In this document: positions 1 to 9,774 of the stretch, one piece after another
Position numbering within the stretch: position 1 is the first letter of the stretch
How the letters are laid out: every line of letters starts with the position of its first letter
Assembly: GCF_000507185.2 (NCBI RefSeq)
Contig: NZ_AYTM02000002.1
Location: forward strand, 1,387,501-1,451,500
From: Pseudomonas syringae KCTC 12500
Lineage (GTDB): Bacteria > Pseudomonadota > Gammaproteobacteria > Pseudomonadales > Pseudomonadaceae
DNA: 64,000 nucleotides
Direction of reading: 5' to 3'
Notes under the pieces: generated by a model
The model's database searches: none
Told to the model about the DNA's origin: nothing
The model's input: only the letters and a program-made list of their open reading frames with translations
Made by a program: the position numbers and the translations under genes

Positions 1-1
1 A

Positions 2-2947
2 GGCGCAGGCGTCGCGATCTGTGTCATGGACATGTCCGGCCTTCAAGAGCAACTGGAAGCACTTGAGGTCAGGACCGGCGAGGACTTCGAGCGTCTGCTC
101 AAAAGCCAGCCAGCCTCGCTCAAACGCCTGCTGCAGCAATTGCGCATCAGCGAACTCAACGAAGTTGCCTTGAGCCTGCTGGACATCGAGCACCGCGAAC
201 AGGCATGGCAACCATTGATCGAGGGCGAATCACGCTCGCGTCCGGGCGTCGGCATTCCGATCATTCAGGCGGTTCTCGCCGGGCAGCCACGACTGGAACT
301 GGAAATCTGCCTGACCCGCGCAAGCGGTGAGGATCAGCACCTGTGGCTGGTCATGCGCCTGCCCGAGACACGCAGCGACTTCGATGCGGTGATTCTCAGC
401 ATTGGCGACATCACCAGCCGTAAACAGGTCGAGCTGTCGTTGCTGGACCGCGAGAGCTTCTGGTCCGACGTGGTACGCACCGTACCGGACCATTTGTACG
501 TTCAGGACGTACTCAGCCAGCGGGTGATCTACAGCAACCACCACTTCGGCTACACGCTGGGTTACAGCAAGTCAGAACTGCACGCCATGGGCGAGTTCTT
601 CTGGGAAGTCCTGCTGCACCCTGAGGACGCCCGAAACTATCAGGACATGCGCCTGCGCCAGCGTCACCACGGGCACAATGAATTACTGCAACGCGTGCTG
701 CGCTTCCGGGACCGCGAGAGCAACTGGCGGTCTTTCGACATTCGCGAGCAGGCGCTGGCCTGGGACGCAGAAGACCGGGTCACCCGTATCATCGGCATTG
801 CCAAGGACATTACCGAGCAGGTCGCGTCCAGCCAGTCACTGCGTGACAGCGAACAGCGTTACCGCATGCTCGCCGAAAGCATCAGTGATGTGATTTTCTC
901 CACCGACGGCCGGCTGGTAGTCAACTACGTCAGCCCTTCGGTAGAACGTGCGCTGGGCTACAGCGCCGAGTGGATCCTGCAGAACGGCTGGTCCGCCGCT
1001 ATTGCCACCCCCCAGCAAATAGTCGGTTTCGATGCGCTCATGGACCGCATCGACAAGGTCCTCGACAAACCTCAGGAACTCGCCAGGCTGCGCGAAGAAG
1101 TCACCATCCGAATGTTCCTGTTCGACTGCCTGCGTGCCGACGGTCGCAAGATCCCGGTGGAACTGCGCGTGGTTCTGGTGTGGGGCGAACACGGCAATTT
1201 CGAGGGGATCTTCGGCGTGGGCCGGGACATCAGTCAGCAGCGTCGGGCCGAGAAAGACCTGCGCATGGCTGCCACCGTATTCGAGCATTCGACATCCGCC
1301 ATTCTGATTACCGACCCCGCTGGCTATATCGTGCAGGCCAACGAGGCCTTTACCCGCGTCAGTGGCTATGAAGTGGCTCAGGTGCTCGATCAACTGCCGG
1401 GCATGCTCACCGTGGAGTCCGAACAGGAAACCCGGCTGCGCCACATCCTCAGGCAGTTGAACGGACAAGGCACGTGGGAAGGTGAAATCCGGCTCAAGCG
1501 CCGTAATGGCGAACACTACCCGGCTTGGGTCGGCATTACCGCAGTCCTCGACGATGAAGGCGACCTGGCCAGCTACGTGTGCTTCTTCAGCGATATCAGC
1601 GAGCGCAGGGCCAGCGAGGATCGCATCCACCGTCTGGCCTACTACGACGCGCTGACTCACCTGCCCAACCGCACCCTGTTTCAGGATCGACTGCATTCGG
1701 CGCTGCAGCACGCCGAGCGCCAGCAGGCCTGGGTGGTGCTGATGTTCCTCGACCTCGACCGCTTCAAACCGATCAACGACTCCCTGGGCCATGCCGCGGG
1801 CGACCGGATGCTGCAGGAAATGGCCACGCGCCTGCTCGCCTGCGTATCGGTGGATGACACCGTGGCCCGCATGGGCGGGGATGAATTCACCCTGCTGCTG
1901 GAACCGGATGAAACCCGCGAAGCCGCGCTGAATCGCGCGATTCACGTTGCCGAACGCATTCTGACCAGCCTGATAACGCCTTTCGTACTCGAAGGCCGCG
2001 AGTTCTTTGTGACCGCCAGTATCGGCATCGCCCTCAGCCCGCAGGACGGCAAGGAACTGAGTCAGTTGATGAAGAACGCCGACACGGCGATGTATCACGC
2101 CAAAGAGCGCGGCAAGAACAACTTCCAGTTCTATCAGGCAGACATGAACGCCACCGCTCTGGAGCGTCTGGAGCTGGAAAGCGACTTGCGCCACGCCCTG
2201 GAGCAGAAGGAGTTCACCCTCTTCTACCAACCGCAGTTCAGCGGCGACGGCAAACGCCTGACGGGCGCAGAAGCCCTGCTGCGCTGGCGCCATCCACGTC
2301 GCGGGCTGGTACCGCCCAACGACTTCATCCCGGTGCTCGAAGAGCTCGGGCTGGTCGTGGAGGTCGGTGATTGGGTTCTGGCCGAAGCCTGCCGCCAACT
2401 CAAACACTGGCATCAGGCCAGGGTTCGCGTGCCCAAGGTGTCGGTCAACATCTCGGCACGGCAGTTCTCGGACGGCCAGCTCGGCAAGCGTATCGCTCAC
2501 ATACTCGAACAGACCGGCCTGTCACCCGCCTGCCTGGAGCTGGAACTGACCGAAAGCATCCTGATGCGCGAGGTCAACGAGGCCATGCAGATCCTCGATG
2601 GCCTCAAAAACCTTGGCCTGAGCATCGCCGTCGATGACTTCGGCACCGGCTACTCGTCGCTGAACTACCTCAAACAGTTCCCGATTGACGTGCTGAAGAT
2701 CGACCGCACCTTCGTCGATGGCCTCCCATCCGGCGAACAGGACGCCCAGATCGCCCGCGCAATCATCGCCATGGCTCACAGCCTGAACCTCTCGGTGATC
2801 GCCGAAGGCGTGGAGACCCATGAACAACTGGAGTTTCTTCGCGAACACGACTGCGACGAAGTCCAGGGCTACCTGTTCGGCCGCCCGATGCCCCCTGCGC
2901 AGTTCGAAGCGCAATTCAGCAATGATGCGTTGTTCATGCTGGATTGA
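2..2947 (+). CDS. PAS-GGDEF-EAL cyclic-di-GMP enzyme (5' end outside window)
   Basis: Makes and/or degrades the second messenger c-di-GMP in response to signals sensed by PAS domains. The frame is open to the left edge and reads as PAS-like sequence before the first ATG (26), so the true start is probably upstream. About four PAS modules (counted from that ATG, roughly residues 1-135, 141-265, 275-400, 412-530) precede a GGDEF domain (about 535-700, motif MGGDEF intact) and an EAL domain (about 715-960). In the EAL part the signature EALLRW, the ELTES motif, the DDFGTGYSS loop and AEGVET are all present, so phosphodiesterase activity is likely. The GGDEF site is also intact, but I see no RxxD inhibitory site just before it. 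No membrane segment is visible in this part, so it is probably cytoplasmic. Which activity dominates cannot be told from sequence. Confidence 0.9.
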   Translation, partial: GAGVAICVMDMSGLQEQLEALEVRTGEDFERLLKSQPASLKRLLQQLRISELNEVALSLLDIEHREQAWQPLIEGESRSRPGVGIPIIQAVLAGQPRLELEICLTRASGEDQHLWLVMRLPETRSDFDAVILSIGDITSRKQVELSLLDRESFWSDVVRTVPDHLYVQDVLSQRVIYSNHHFGYTLGYSKSELHAMGEFFWEVLLHPEDARNYQDMRLRQRHHGHNELLQRVLRFRDRESNWRSFDIREQALAWDAEDRVTRIIGIAKDITEQVASSQSLRDSEQRYRMLAESISDVIFSTDGRLVVNYVSPSVERALGYSAEWILQNGWSAAIATPQQIVGFDALMDRIDKVLDKPQELARLREEVTIRMFLFDCLRADGRKIPVELRVVLVWGEHGNFEGIFGVGRDISQQRRAEKDLRMAATVFEHSTSAILITDPAGYIVQANEAFTRVSGYEVAQVLDQLPGMLTVESEQETRLRHILRQLNGQGTWEGEIRLKRRNGEHYPAWVGITAVLDDEGDLASYVCFFSDISERRASEDRIHRLAYYDALTHLPNRTLFQDRLHSALQHAERQQAWVVLMFLDLDRFKPINDSLGHAAGDRMLQEMATRLLACVSVDDTVARMGGDEFTLLLEPDETREAALNRAIHVAERILTSLITPFVLEGREFFVTASIGIALSPQDGKELSQLMKNADTAMYHAKERGKNNFQFYQADMNATALERLELESDLRHALEQKEFTLFYQPQFSGDGKRLTGAEALLRWRHPRRGLVPPNDFIPVLEELGLVVEVGDWVLAEACRQLKHWHQARVRVPKVSVNISARQFSDGQLGKRIAHILEQTGLSPACLELELTESILMREVNEAMQILDGLKNLGLSIAVDDFGTGYSSLNYLKQFPIDVLKIDRTFVDGLPSGEQDAQIARAIIAMAHSLNLSVIAEGVETHEQLEFLREHDCDEVQGYLFGRPMPPAQFEAQFSNDALFMLD

Positions 2948-3085
2948 ATGCGGGCCTCGCGCCCCGGCCATCGTACATTTGAACGATAGCCGAACCCTTG
3001 AATATGAGTAGACTTGAGCCACTGCCTCGCACAGCGTCGATGACAGCGAGCGCTCTACCCATAATAAAGAACACAAGGGGGTAGC

Positions 3086-4078
3086 ATGATCAGCGATACA
3101 ACATCCCTGGACAGTGTTTCCTGTCAGGTCGTTGAAGCCTTGAACAAGGTGATTCTCGCGCTTCAGACCGAGGTCAGCAGCGCGTCGATCTCTACGTTTC
3201 ATCAACAGGCGCTTGAGCGGGCGTGCGCGCTGGTGCCGTTCGACAAGGCCTGGTGGGGAAGATCCACCTGGCGTGACAACTGGCCCGTCGAGCACAGTTC
3301 CTTTTTGCTCGGCCTGCCCACCGGCTATCCCGCCGAGTGGGAGCAACTCAAGACCTCGGATGCCAGCGTCGGCAGAATGCATCAGACCCAAGGCGTCTGT
3401 CAGGTTATTCACTGTACGGCAGCGGATGCACCTCCCGCGCTGGCCGAACTCGGACGCCAGTACGACCTTTGTTTCGCTCTGGGCATTGTCCTGACCGACC
3501 CGCACACCCAGCAGGGCGTGCATTTGACGCTGTTTCGCTCGGCTGACCACACGCCCTTTTCGCCCTTGGACAAATGCCTGATCGAGTGGCTGATGCCGCA
3601 TCTGATCGCCGCCGAACAGGCCAGTTATCTGCGCACGCTCACGACCCTGCGGGAAACTCAGGGCGCCTACGATGAGACCGCCATGGCGGTGAGCGATCGT
3701 TACGGCGTGCTGCTTTCCATGGAGCCTGCGTTCTCGTCGATGCTGGGCTCGGAATGGCCCGACAGACCGTCCAATCGTCTGCCCAGACAATGCAACCCTC
3801 AAGAGGGCTATTCGAGTCAGAACCTGCACATCACGTCGCAGCCGGTGGGCGACCTCGTTCTATTGACGGCGCGTCGACGCAGCAGTCTGGAATTGTTGAG
3901 CACGCGCGAACTTCAGGTCGCCCGAGGCTTTGCGGTCGGACAGACGTACAAGGAAGTCGCGCGCAACATCGGTATGTCGCCCTGCACCGTCCGGCACCAC
4001 TTGAGAAAGATCTACAACAAGCTCGGTGTCACCCGTAAAGCGCAGATCGCTCAGTTACTGCATTTGACTGACGGCTGA
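3086..4078 (+). CDS. LuxR-family transcriptional regulator
   Basis: 330-residue regulator with a C-terminal GerE/LuxR helix-turn-helix (about residues 268-325: LSTRELQVARGFAVG, then SPCTVRHHLRKIYNKLGV). The N-terminal 200 residues are not a recognisable response-receiver domain; I see no conserved phospho-Asp pattern and cannot call an autoinducer-binding domain with certainty. The start is supported by a strong AGGGGG-type ribosome site a few bases before the ATG. It stands directly upstream of a secreted SphA-like protein and an amidase on the same strand, so it is a likely regulator of those genes (inference from position). Ligand unknown. Confidence 0.85.
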   Translation: MISDTTSLDSVSCQVVEALNKVILALQTEVSSASISTFHQQALERACALVPFDKAWWGRSTWRDNWPVEHSSFLLGLPTGYPAEWEQLKTSDASVGRMHQTQGVCQVIHCTAADAPPALAELGRQYDLCFALGIVLTDPHTQQGVHLTLFRSADHTPFSPLDKCLIEWLMPHLIAAEQASYLRTLTTLRETQGAYDETAMAVSDRYGVLLSMEPAFSSMLGSEWPDRPSNRLPRQCNPQEGYSSQNLHITSQPVGDLVLLTARRRSSLELLSTRELQVARGFAVGQTYKEVARNIGMSPCTVRHHLRKIYNKLGVTRKAQIAQLLHLTDG

Positions 4079-4174
4079 CGCCAACGCGTTCCAGCCCATT
4101 TCCGGTTTTTCCAATAACTGCCACCCCGCAAGGGAGGGCTGTGCTCGCCCATAAAAATAACAAGGCGCTTACCG

Positions 4175-5110
4175 ATGTCATTAAAAAACCACTTCCTTAG
4201 CGCTTCAGGGCTCGCCATGGCGATCCTGTGGTTATCGCCCACAGCCTGCGCCACCGAAAATGCTGCACCTACGACAGCCGCCGGCGTTTTCGACTTTGGC
4301 GCAGGCTTCATGCCGCCCATCACCCCCAATGGCACCGTCGGCATGCGCATCAGCAACTACCGGGCGAATGTCATCAAGGACAGCCACGGCAATGACAGCC
4401 CCAACGATTTCCAGATCAACGTCCTGGCAATCGGCCTCGCTTATTTGCGAATGACCGAGCAGGAGTTTTTTGGGGCCCGCTATGGTTTCGCGGTGGTGCC
4501 GATCTTCTTCAAGATGGATGCAGACCTGGGCGTGAACGCCGGGGGGCAACGGGTCTTCAGCGACAGTGCATCGCTGTTTCGTCAGGCGGACCTGCAAGTG
4601 GTGCCGATCATCCTGGACTGGAAGCTCGGACCGGGGCTGGGCATCAATGCCCAACTGATGTTTCAGGCGCCCACCGGGGACTATGACAAAAACCGTCTGG
4701 TCAGCCCTGGTACTCATCACTGGACGGTTTCTCCGCTGTTGAACGCGACCTACATTTCACCCGGTGGCTTCGAGGTTTCCTCGAGTTTCCAGATCGATAT
4801 AAACGCGCGTAACCCCGACACCGATTACCGCAGTGGCGTTGAGTACCGACATGAGTTTGCAGTGGGCCAGCATGTGGGCGACTGGACCGTCGGCATTGGC
4901 GGCTACTACTACCGACAGCTGTCGGACGACGACGCGCCGGGACTGACCCGCGGCAATCGCGCCCGAGTACTCGCCGCAGGCCCTGCAGTGAGTTACTTCA
5001 AACCCGGTGCCGGTCTGCCGCCCATCTGGTTGCACGCCTACAAGGAGTTCGACGCCCACAACCGTGCCGAGGGCTACACCGTAGCGCTGCGTACCGGCAT
5101 CAGCTTTTAA
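4175..5110 (+). CDS. SphA/MetA-like outer-membrane protein of the phenol meta-pathway family
   Basis: 311 residues with a Sec signal peptide (about residues 1-26: positive start, hydrophobic core LAMAILWL, likely cut after ACA). The rest is rich in alternating polar/aromatic strands and ends in aromatic/hydrophobic sequence, as expected for a beta-barrel. It resembles the family annotated as 'protein involved in meta-pathway of phenol degradation' (SphA family), thought to help uptake of aromatic or hydrophobic compounds; this family role is itself weakly established. It lies between the LuxR regulator and the amidase, 47 bp from the latter, which suggests an uptake-plus-hydrolysis unit. Confidence 0.7.
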   Translation: MSLKNHFLSASGLAMAILWLSPTACATENAAPTTAAGVFDFGAGFMPPITPNGTVGMRISNYRANVIKDSHGNDSPNDFQINVLAIGLAYLRMTEQEFFGARYGFAVVPIFFKMDADLGVNAGGQRVFSDSASLFRQADLQVVPIILDWKLGPGLGINAQLMFQAPTGDYDKNRLVSPGTHHWTVSPLLNATYISPGGFEVSSSFQIDINARNPDTDYRSGVEYRHEFAVGQHVGDWTVGIGGYYYRQLSDDDAPGLTRGNRARVLAAGPAVSYFKPGAGLPPIWLHAYKEFDAHNRAEGYTVALRTGISF

Positions 5111-5157
5111 GTGGCGTGCGCAACGCGACGACACGCTTTCAATCCTGGAGACGATCG

Positions 5158-6609
5158 ATGAAAGACCTGCACGAATTATTCAATACGCTGGACGGCCGAG
5201 GCCTGGCAACACTGGTACGCAATGGCGAGGTGACCCCCGGCGAGCTGCTGGAAACCGCTATTGAGCGGGTAGAACAGGTCGAGCCAGGCCTGAACGCCGT
5301 CAGCGAAAGGCTTTACGATCAGGCGCGCAGCCAGGCGAGCGGGAGCAGCGTCAGACAGGGCGTCATGGCAGGCGTACCAACGCTGGTGAAAGACATGTTC
5401 ACCCCGATGACCGGAGCTCGCATGACCAGTGGCTCGCATGCGCTGGGCGAGTTTCGCTCAGACATCGACTGCGAAATCGTCAGCCGCCTGCGTCAGGCAG
5501 GCTGCCAACTGATCGGAACGACCACCGCGCCTGAATTCGGCGTGTCCTACAGCACCGAATCGCAACGCTTCGGCGCGACCCGCAATCCCTGGAATCCGCA
5601 ATACAGCGCGGGCGGTTCCAGCGGGGGTGCAGCAGCGCTGGTTGCGGCGCGCGCCATTCCTTTCGCCCATGGCAACGATGGCGGCGGCTCGCTTCGCGTA
5701 CCGGCCTCCTGCTGCGGCGTATTCGGCTTCAAGCCATCGCGTGGCCTGCTGCCGTCCGGCCCGATGGTCGGCGAGGGCTGGGCAGGCCTGAGCACAGCCC
5801 ATGCGATCACCCTGTCGGTAGGCGACAGCGCCGCCCTGCTCGACGCCACTGCCGGGAGTGACCTGGGGGCTCCCTATGCGGCGCCCATGCCGGCGACGCC
5901 GTTTGCACACGCCGCGGGACGCGATCCCAGGCGCCTGAAAATCGCTCTGATCTCGGCAATATCACCCTGGCCCGCCGAACCGGAAGCCCTGGCTGCACTG
6001 CAGCACACGGCGGCCTTGCTAGAGGCGCTAGGGCATTGCGTGGTCCCGGCGACGTTGCCGATCCAGCTGCCTGAATTCCTCGATGCGACGTTCGACATCA
6101 TCGGTTCACACACCCAGGGCTACCTCGATCTGTTGGGCAAAATGCGCGGTTTCCCGGTCTCTATGGACGAACTGGAGCCGCGCACCCGCGTCATTCTGCG
6201 CGAACGCGGGCAACTGTCGGCGACACGCTACATTTCCGCGGTCGAATCGATGCATGCACTGGGCCGGGCGATGGCCGGCTTCTTCGAAGAGTACGACATT
6301 GTCCTCACCCCGACGCTCAACCGCGCGCCGCCCCGCCTGGGGGAGCTGGCCTTCGACGACGACAGCCGGTCCCTGCAGGACTTCATCGCGCTTTCACACA
6401 GCTACTCGCCCTACACGGCGATCTTCAACGCGACTGGCCAGCCAGCCATGTCCGTGCCCCACTACTGGACAGCCGATTCGCTGCCACTGGGTTCTCACTT
6501 TGCCGCGCGGTTTGGCGACGAACTGACCTTGCTGAGCCTCGCCGGCCAACTGGAGCGCGCCCAGCCGTGGGCCGCACGCAGGCCGCCGTTAAACGCTTGC
6601 GCGGGTTGA
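5158..6609 (+). CDS. Amidase-signature family hydrolase
   Basis: 483 residues. Amidase-signature enzymes hydrolyse C-N amide bonds with a Ser-cisSer-Lys triad. All three are visible: the Lys in TLVKDMF, the cis-Ser in SAGGSSGG and the nucleophile Ser in NDGGGSLRVPAS. I chose the ATG at 5158, preceded by a GGAGAC ribosome site, over the in-frame GTG 14 codons upstream (5116). No signal peptide is evident, so the enzyme is probably cytoplasmic. It is the last gene of the LuxR-SphA-amidase group. It resembles aryl-acylamidase/6-aminohexanoate-cyclic-dimer hydrolase-type members more than GatA (no GatB/C neighbours). The substrate cannot be deduced. Confidence 0.85.
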   Translation: MKDLHELFNTLDGRGLATLVRNGEVTPGELLETAIERVEQVEPGLNAVSERLYDQARSQASGSSVRQGVMAGVPTLVKDMFTPMTGARMTSGSHALGEFRSDIDCEIVSRLRQAGCQLIGTTTAPEFGVSYSTESQRFGATRNPWNPQYSAGGSSGGAAALVAARAIPFAHGNDGGGSLRVPASCCGVFGFKPSRGLLPSGPMVGEGWAGLSTAHAITLSVGDSAALLDATAGSDLGAPYAAPMPATPFAHAAGRDPRRLKIALISAISPWPAEPEALAALQHTAALLEALGHCVVPATLPIQLPEFLDATFDIIGSHTQGYLDLLGKMRGFPVSMDELEPRTRVILRERGQLSATRYISAVESMHALGRAMAGFFEEYDIVLTPTLNRAPPRLGELAFDDDSRSLQDFIALSHSYSPYTAIFNATGQPAMSVPHYWTADSLPLGSHFAARFGDELTLLSLAGQLERAQPWAARRPPLNACAG

Positions 6610-6693
6610 TGCGAAGGGATTATTGGCGGTGATGGTGGTAAGCCAGGCAAGACCACCGCCTGCGTTGCTGGCGGCGGTCTACCGGCTACAGGC

Positions 6694-9432
6694 TTATGGC
6701 TCGCCAGCCGCTTGCTGTGCAGACGCCGGAAGCGACCCGGTCAGGTACCGGAAGCGGTCGTAGAGACCGGCCACTACCTGCCCGCCTGCGATCCTGCCCG
6801 GAATTGCCGTTTGCAGGGTGCCGACCGCGCCCCCCAGACGCGAGGTGCTGACGTAATTTCCGGCCCAGGACGCTGCCGCCCTGCCAGCCTGATGCGCCGC
6901 CTTGCCTTTGTCAGTTAGGTAGCTCAACCCCTTGCCGGCTGCTGCGCCAGCCACTTCTCCAACCATACCGGGAAGCGTGAGGTTGGCTGCGGTCAGGACC
7001 GCAGCACCGGAGGCGTAGCCTTTGATCCCCTTGTCGAGAAAATTCCAGACTTTGTTGACGCCCAGAAACCCCGTCATCACCAGATTCAGGCCGACGATTT
7101 CCTTGAAGACCTGAACCGCCTTCTGCATGTCGACTTCAGGGTTCATGGCCAGTTTGAGCATCTCCGATACGCACCAGACGCCGTCCGCCGCGTAATCGGC
7201 TTTGCCGACCATGCTTTTCATCAACATCACCAGCGCCGCACCGATACTCGCCGTCAAGGCCACCAGGCCCAGCTTGGTGTAGAAGTCAGGGTCCGCCTTA
7301 CGCTCCCCCTCGGCCAGCTGCAGCCCTGCGCGCAGGGCATCGGCGCCTTCGAACCTGGCCTGGAACTCGCTGCTTTTGGTACCCAGGTACGTCAGGCTCG
7401 AGTTCATGATGTCGGTGATGCTTTTGTCTTGCTTGTACAGTTCGGTCGCCACTTTCATCTGCTGGGCAAAATGCTCGCTGACGTCGAAATGCCTGACCAC
7501 GGCAAGATGGTCTTCCTCCGGGAGGCTGGCGTTCCCGGTGTCTTGCCTGGAAAGCTTGCTCTTGGCGAGCTTGAAGGCGGCGACGATCGATTCGCGGTTG
7601 AATACGCCGAGCGTGGCTGCGCCCGATGCCACGGCCGTTGCGATACCGAAGCCGACCTGCTCCAGCAGGTGTTCGTTCCTGGCAAAGGTGGGCTGTGCCA
7701 CGATGGCGTTGGCCAGCACGGTGACGAAGTAGCGGTTCAGGCCGTGATCGACATTGGTCCGCGCGTTGGTCAGCTCGTTCATCATCAGGCCAGCCATGAA
7801 CACTGCGTTCTTGGTGAAGTGGGCAACCAGCGATGAGCTGTAGGAGTTGTCCTTGCTGACGAACGCCACGGCCAGTGGCAAGGGTGCCAGCGCGAGCAGC
7901 ATCGCCGGACTTGCAAGGACGCGACTCTTGAGCGAGGCGCCGTTCTTGAGCGTGCCCAGTTCGGCATTCATGCTTTGGTTAAGGCTGAGCAACTCGTCTT
8001 TCACATCAGAGGGTAGCCCCGAGCGGCTCAACACTGCAGGCAACTTTTCGTTGTGAGCGCGCCAGGCGTCGAGTTGACCCTGACCGTTGGCCTGAACGAT
8101 TGCGCCCAACATGTCACGCTCGGCTTCGCTCAGCGCCGACGATGGCTTTTCCAGCAGCGTCTTCACAACATCGGACGTCGTGGTAGCAGCACTTGGCAAA
8201 TGACCAAGACGTGCCAGTTGCTCCTCGCTCAACACCAGCGAACCGTTGGCCAGCGCCAACCGCAGTTTTTCATCGAACCCCATGCCGCACCGGGCCTCGA
8301 TGTCTCCTTCAGGGGCGAAGGGCAATGGGGTATTGCTGACGATATCGCGTTGTTCCTGCGTGAGATGCAGCACATGCTTGTTCAGGAAGGCATGCATCTG
8401 ATCGGGCGACAGGTGTGGCGCCGGGGTGCGCATCAAGGCCAGCAACCCCTTGTCGTCCATCGGCGCGAGCGCCCCGTATGCATCAAACTTGCGCACCAGA
8501 TTACCGCCGGCCTTGAGCAATGCCTGGGTTCTCGTCAGCCGGGGCTCGGCAGGCTCGTGGCCAGGTGCAGGTGCTTCGCCTGGCTCGATGGAGATTTCTT
8601 CCGGCCTCGGCAAAAGATCGTGTTCGCGCAATAGCTGCAGCAGCGCCCCCGCCACTTCCGCCAGCTCGCGCAATTCATTGCAGGCTGGCGCGTCCTGGCA
8701 ATTTTCGGTCAATGCCTGCAATGCGCCGGGCAACGTCTCCAGGTGATTGAGCGTGTCGGCATGTGAGCGCAGCAGACTGACGATCGCTTCGGGTTGACGC
8801 TGGAGGCTTTCATTCAAATCCGCCGTACGCTGCTTGGCCGTGCGCACGAAATGGCTGAAGAGCGTGTAAGACGAAACAACGGGTGGCTCTGCGCCCAGCG
8901 TCTCGGGATCCAGATGAGTCAACGCCAGCAGATCCGGAACCGCCAGGGCCAAGGCAGGCGACTTGGCAGTCAAACGAGCGGCGGATTGGTGCAGCCGCGC
9001 GGTCCTGAGCCCCTCGCAGGCCAGTGACAGCGAGTCGTGAGATGCGTGAGAAGCAGGCATGTCCGCCAGCCGGCCAATACAGCGCTCAAGCAGGTCTTTC
9101 AGCGCCGGCGCCTGATCCTCGCTGGCGAGTTGGTGCCAACCCTGCTCGGTCGTGGCGACCTCGGCCAGGCTGTGGCAGAGCTGGGCAACTGTGGGCCAGG
9201 ACGGCTGCTGTTTATTCAGCTCACGCTGGAGAGCAGACAACAGACGCACAGAGTCCTGCGCTGGCGCGGCCGAGGTGCGACCAAATGCCACAGCCAGCTC
9301 GCCGGAGGCAAAAAACGCTACGGTACGAGCCTGCTGCGGAGCTTGCTCACTAACGCCGGCTGCATCGCCGGACGCAGGAGCAACCTCCGGCAATGAGGAA
9401 TGAGAGGAGCGCGTGATCTGAGAGGGCGTCAT
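6694..9432 (-). CDS. hopAE1: Candidate type III secretion effector, HopAE1-like
   Basis: 912-residue protein of unknown biochemical function. The first residues (MTPSQITRSSHSSLPEV) fit the P. syringae type III export pattern: Ser-rich, Pro at position 3, no acidic residue in the first 12. The start at 9432 is fixed by a near-consensus hrp box at 9476-9503: the in-frame GTG at 9564 lies upstream of that promoter and cannot be used from it. The body is mostly helical, Ala/Leu-rich, with hydrophobic stretches around 7900 and 7220-7250 that might contact membranes. No catalytic motif was recognised and no chaperone gene is adjacent. Size and position beside glyA match my memory of hopAE1 in P. 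syringae pv. syringae; the family name is from recall, not from a search. Confidence 0.65.
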   Translation of the reverse strand: MTPSQITRSSHSSLPEVAPASGDAAGVSEQAPQQARTVAFFASGELAVAFGRTSAAPAQDSVRLLSALQRELNKQQPSWPTVAQLCHSLAEVATTEQGWHQLASEDQAPALKDLLERCIGRLADMPASHASHDSLSLACEGLRTARLHQSAARLTAKSPALALAVPDLLALTHLDPETLGAEPPVVSSYTLFSHFVRTAKQRTADLNESLQRQPEAIVSLLRSHADTLNHLETLPGALQALTENCQDAPACNELRELAEVAGALLQLLREHDLLPRPEEISIEPGEAPAPGHEPAEPRLTRTQALLKAGGNLVRKFDAYGALAPMDDKGLLALMRTPAPHLSPDQMHAFLNKHVLHLTQEQRDIVSNTPLPFAPEGDIEARCGMGFDEKLRLALANGSLVLSEEQLARLGHLPSAATTTSDVVKTLLEKPSSALSEAERDMLGAIVQANGQGQLDAWRAHNEKLPAVLSRSGLPSDVKDELLSLNQSMNAELGTLKNGASLKSRVLASPAMLLALAPLPLAVAFVSKDNSYSSSLVAHFTKNAVFMAGLMMNELTNARTNVDHGLNRYFVTVLANAIVAQPTFARNEHLLEQVGFGIATAVASGAATLGVFNRESIVAAFKLAKSKLSRQDTGNASLPEEDHLAVVRHFDVSEHFAQQMKVATELYKQDKSITDIMNSSLTYLGTKSSEFQARFEGADALRAGLQLAEGERKADPDFYTKLGLVALTASIGAALVMLMKSMVGKADYAADGVWCVSEMLKLAMNPEVDMQKAVQVFKEIVGLNLVMTGFLGVNKVWNFLDKGIKGYASGAAVLTAANLTLPGMVGEVAGAAAGKGLSYLTDKGKAAHQAGRAAASWAGNYVSTSRLGGAVGTLQTAIPGRIAGGQVVAGLYDRFRYLTGSLPASAQQAAGEP

Positions 9433-9475
9433 GGCGTTTTTACCTACTGTCGGTGGGTACGGGCAACAGACCGAC

Positions 9476-9503
9476 TGAGTGTCGTCCGGCCCGGAACGGT
9501 TCC
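9476..9503 (-). promoter_or_regulatory. hrp box (HrpL-dependent promoter) for the effector gene
   Basis: On the minus strand GGAACC (9503-9498) is followed after 15 bases by ACACTCA (9482-9476). The HrpL consensus is GGAACC-N15/16-CCACNNA, so only the first base of the second block differs. It ends 43 bp before the ATG at 9432, a normal distance for P. syringae effector genes, and it decides the start codon. Confidence 0.65.
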
Positions 9504-9774
9504 GGTAGTTGAGGGTAAATCGATGCGTGATCGCTGAAATTTCGAGTGGATGTGCCTGGTTCACGCCGCGGATGACTCAATCGACCTCGACAATCTCATG
9601 TGGTCGGGCCCCACACAGAACAAGCCTTGCGCCTGCAGCACGGCCATGATTTCGGCCCTTGTCGAAACCCGCGTGAACGCCTTCACTGTTCAAGATGACT
9701 GCCTTTCATATGCCAGATAAAACCCGATGGGGTAGAATAGTCGCCTTTTCCGCCATGCCCCCTTGAGGACTGCC
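9504..9774. promoter_or_regulatory. Intergenic region between the effector and glyA
   Basis: Divergent spacer. A TAGAAT hexamer about 40 bp before the glyA ATG could be its -10 element; I see no good -35 partner. No RNA gene was recognised. A 41-codon open stretch on the minus strand (9561-9686) starts with GTG and has no family resemblance that I can name. Confidence 0.3.

Noticed and set aside
836..2500. Long open minus-strand frame opposite the GGDEF-EAL gene
   Set aside because: Antisense shadow of GC-rich coding DNA; the plus strand has complete family motifs.
9450..9456. CCACCGA on the minus strand as the second half of the hrp box
   Set aside because: It is 41 bases from GGAACC, far beyond the 15-17 needed; ACACTCA at the right distance fits better.
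9561..9686. 41-codon minus-strand frame (GTG start) between the effector and glyA
   Set aside because: No ribosome site, no family resemblance; too short to support.
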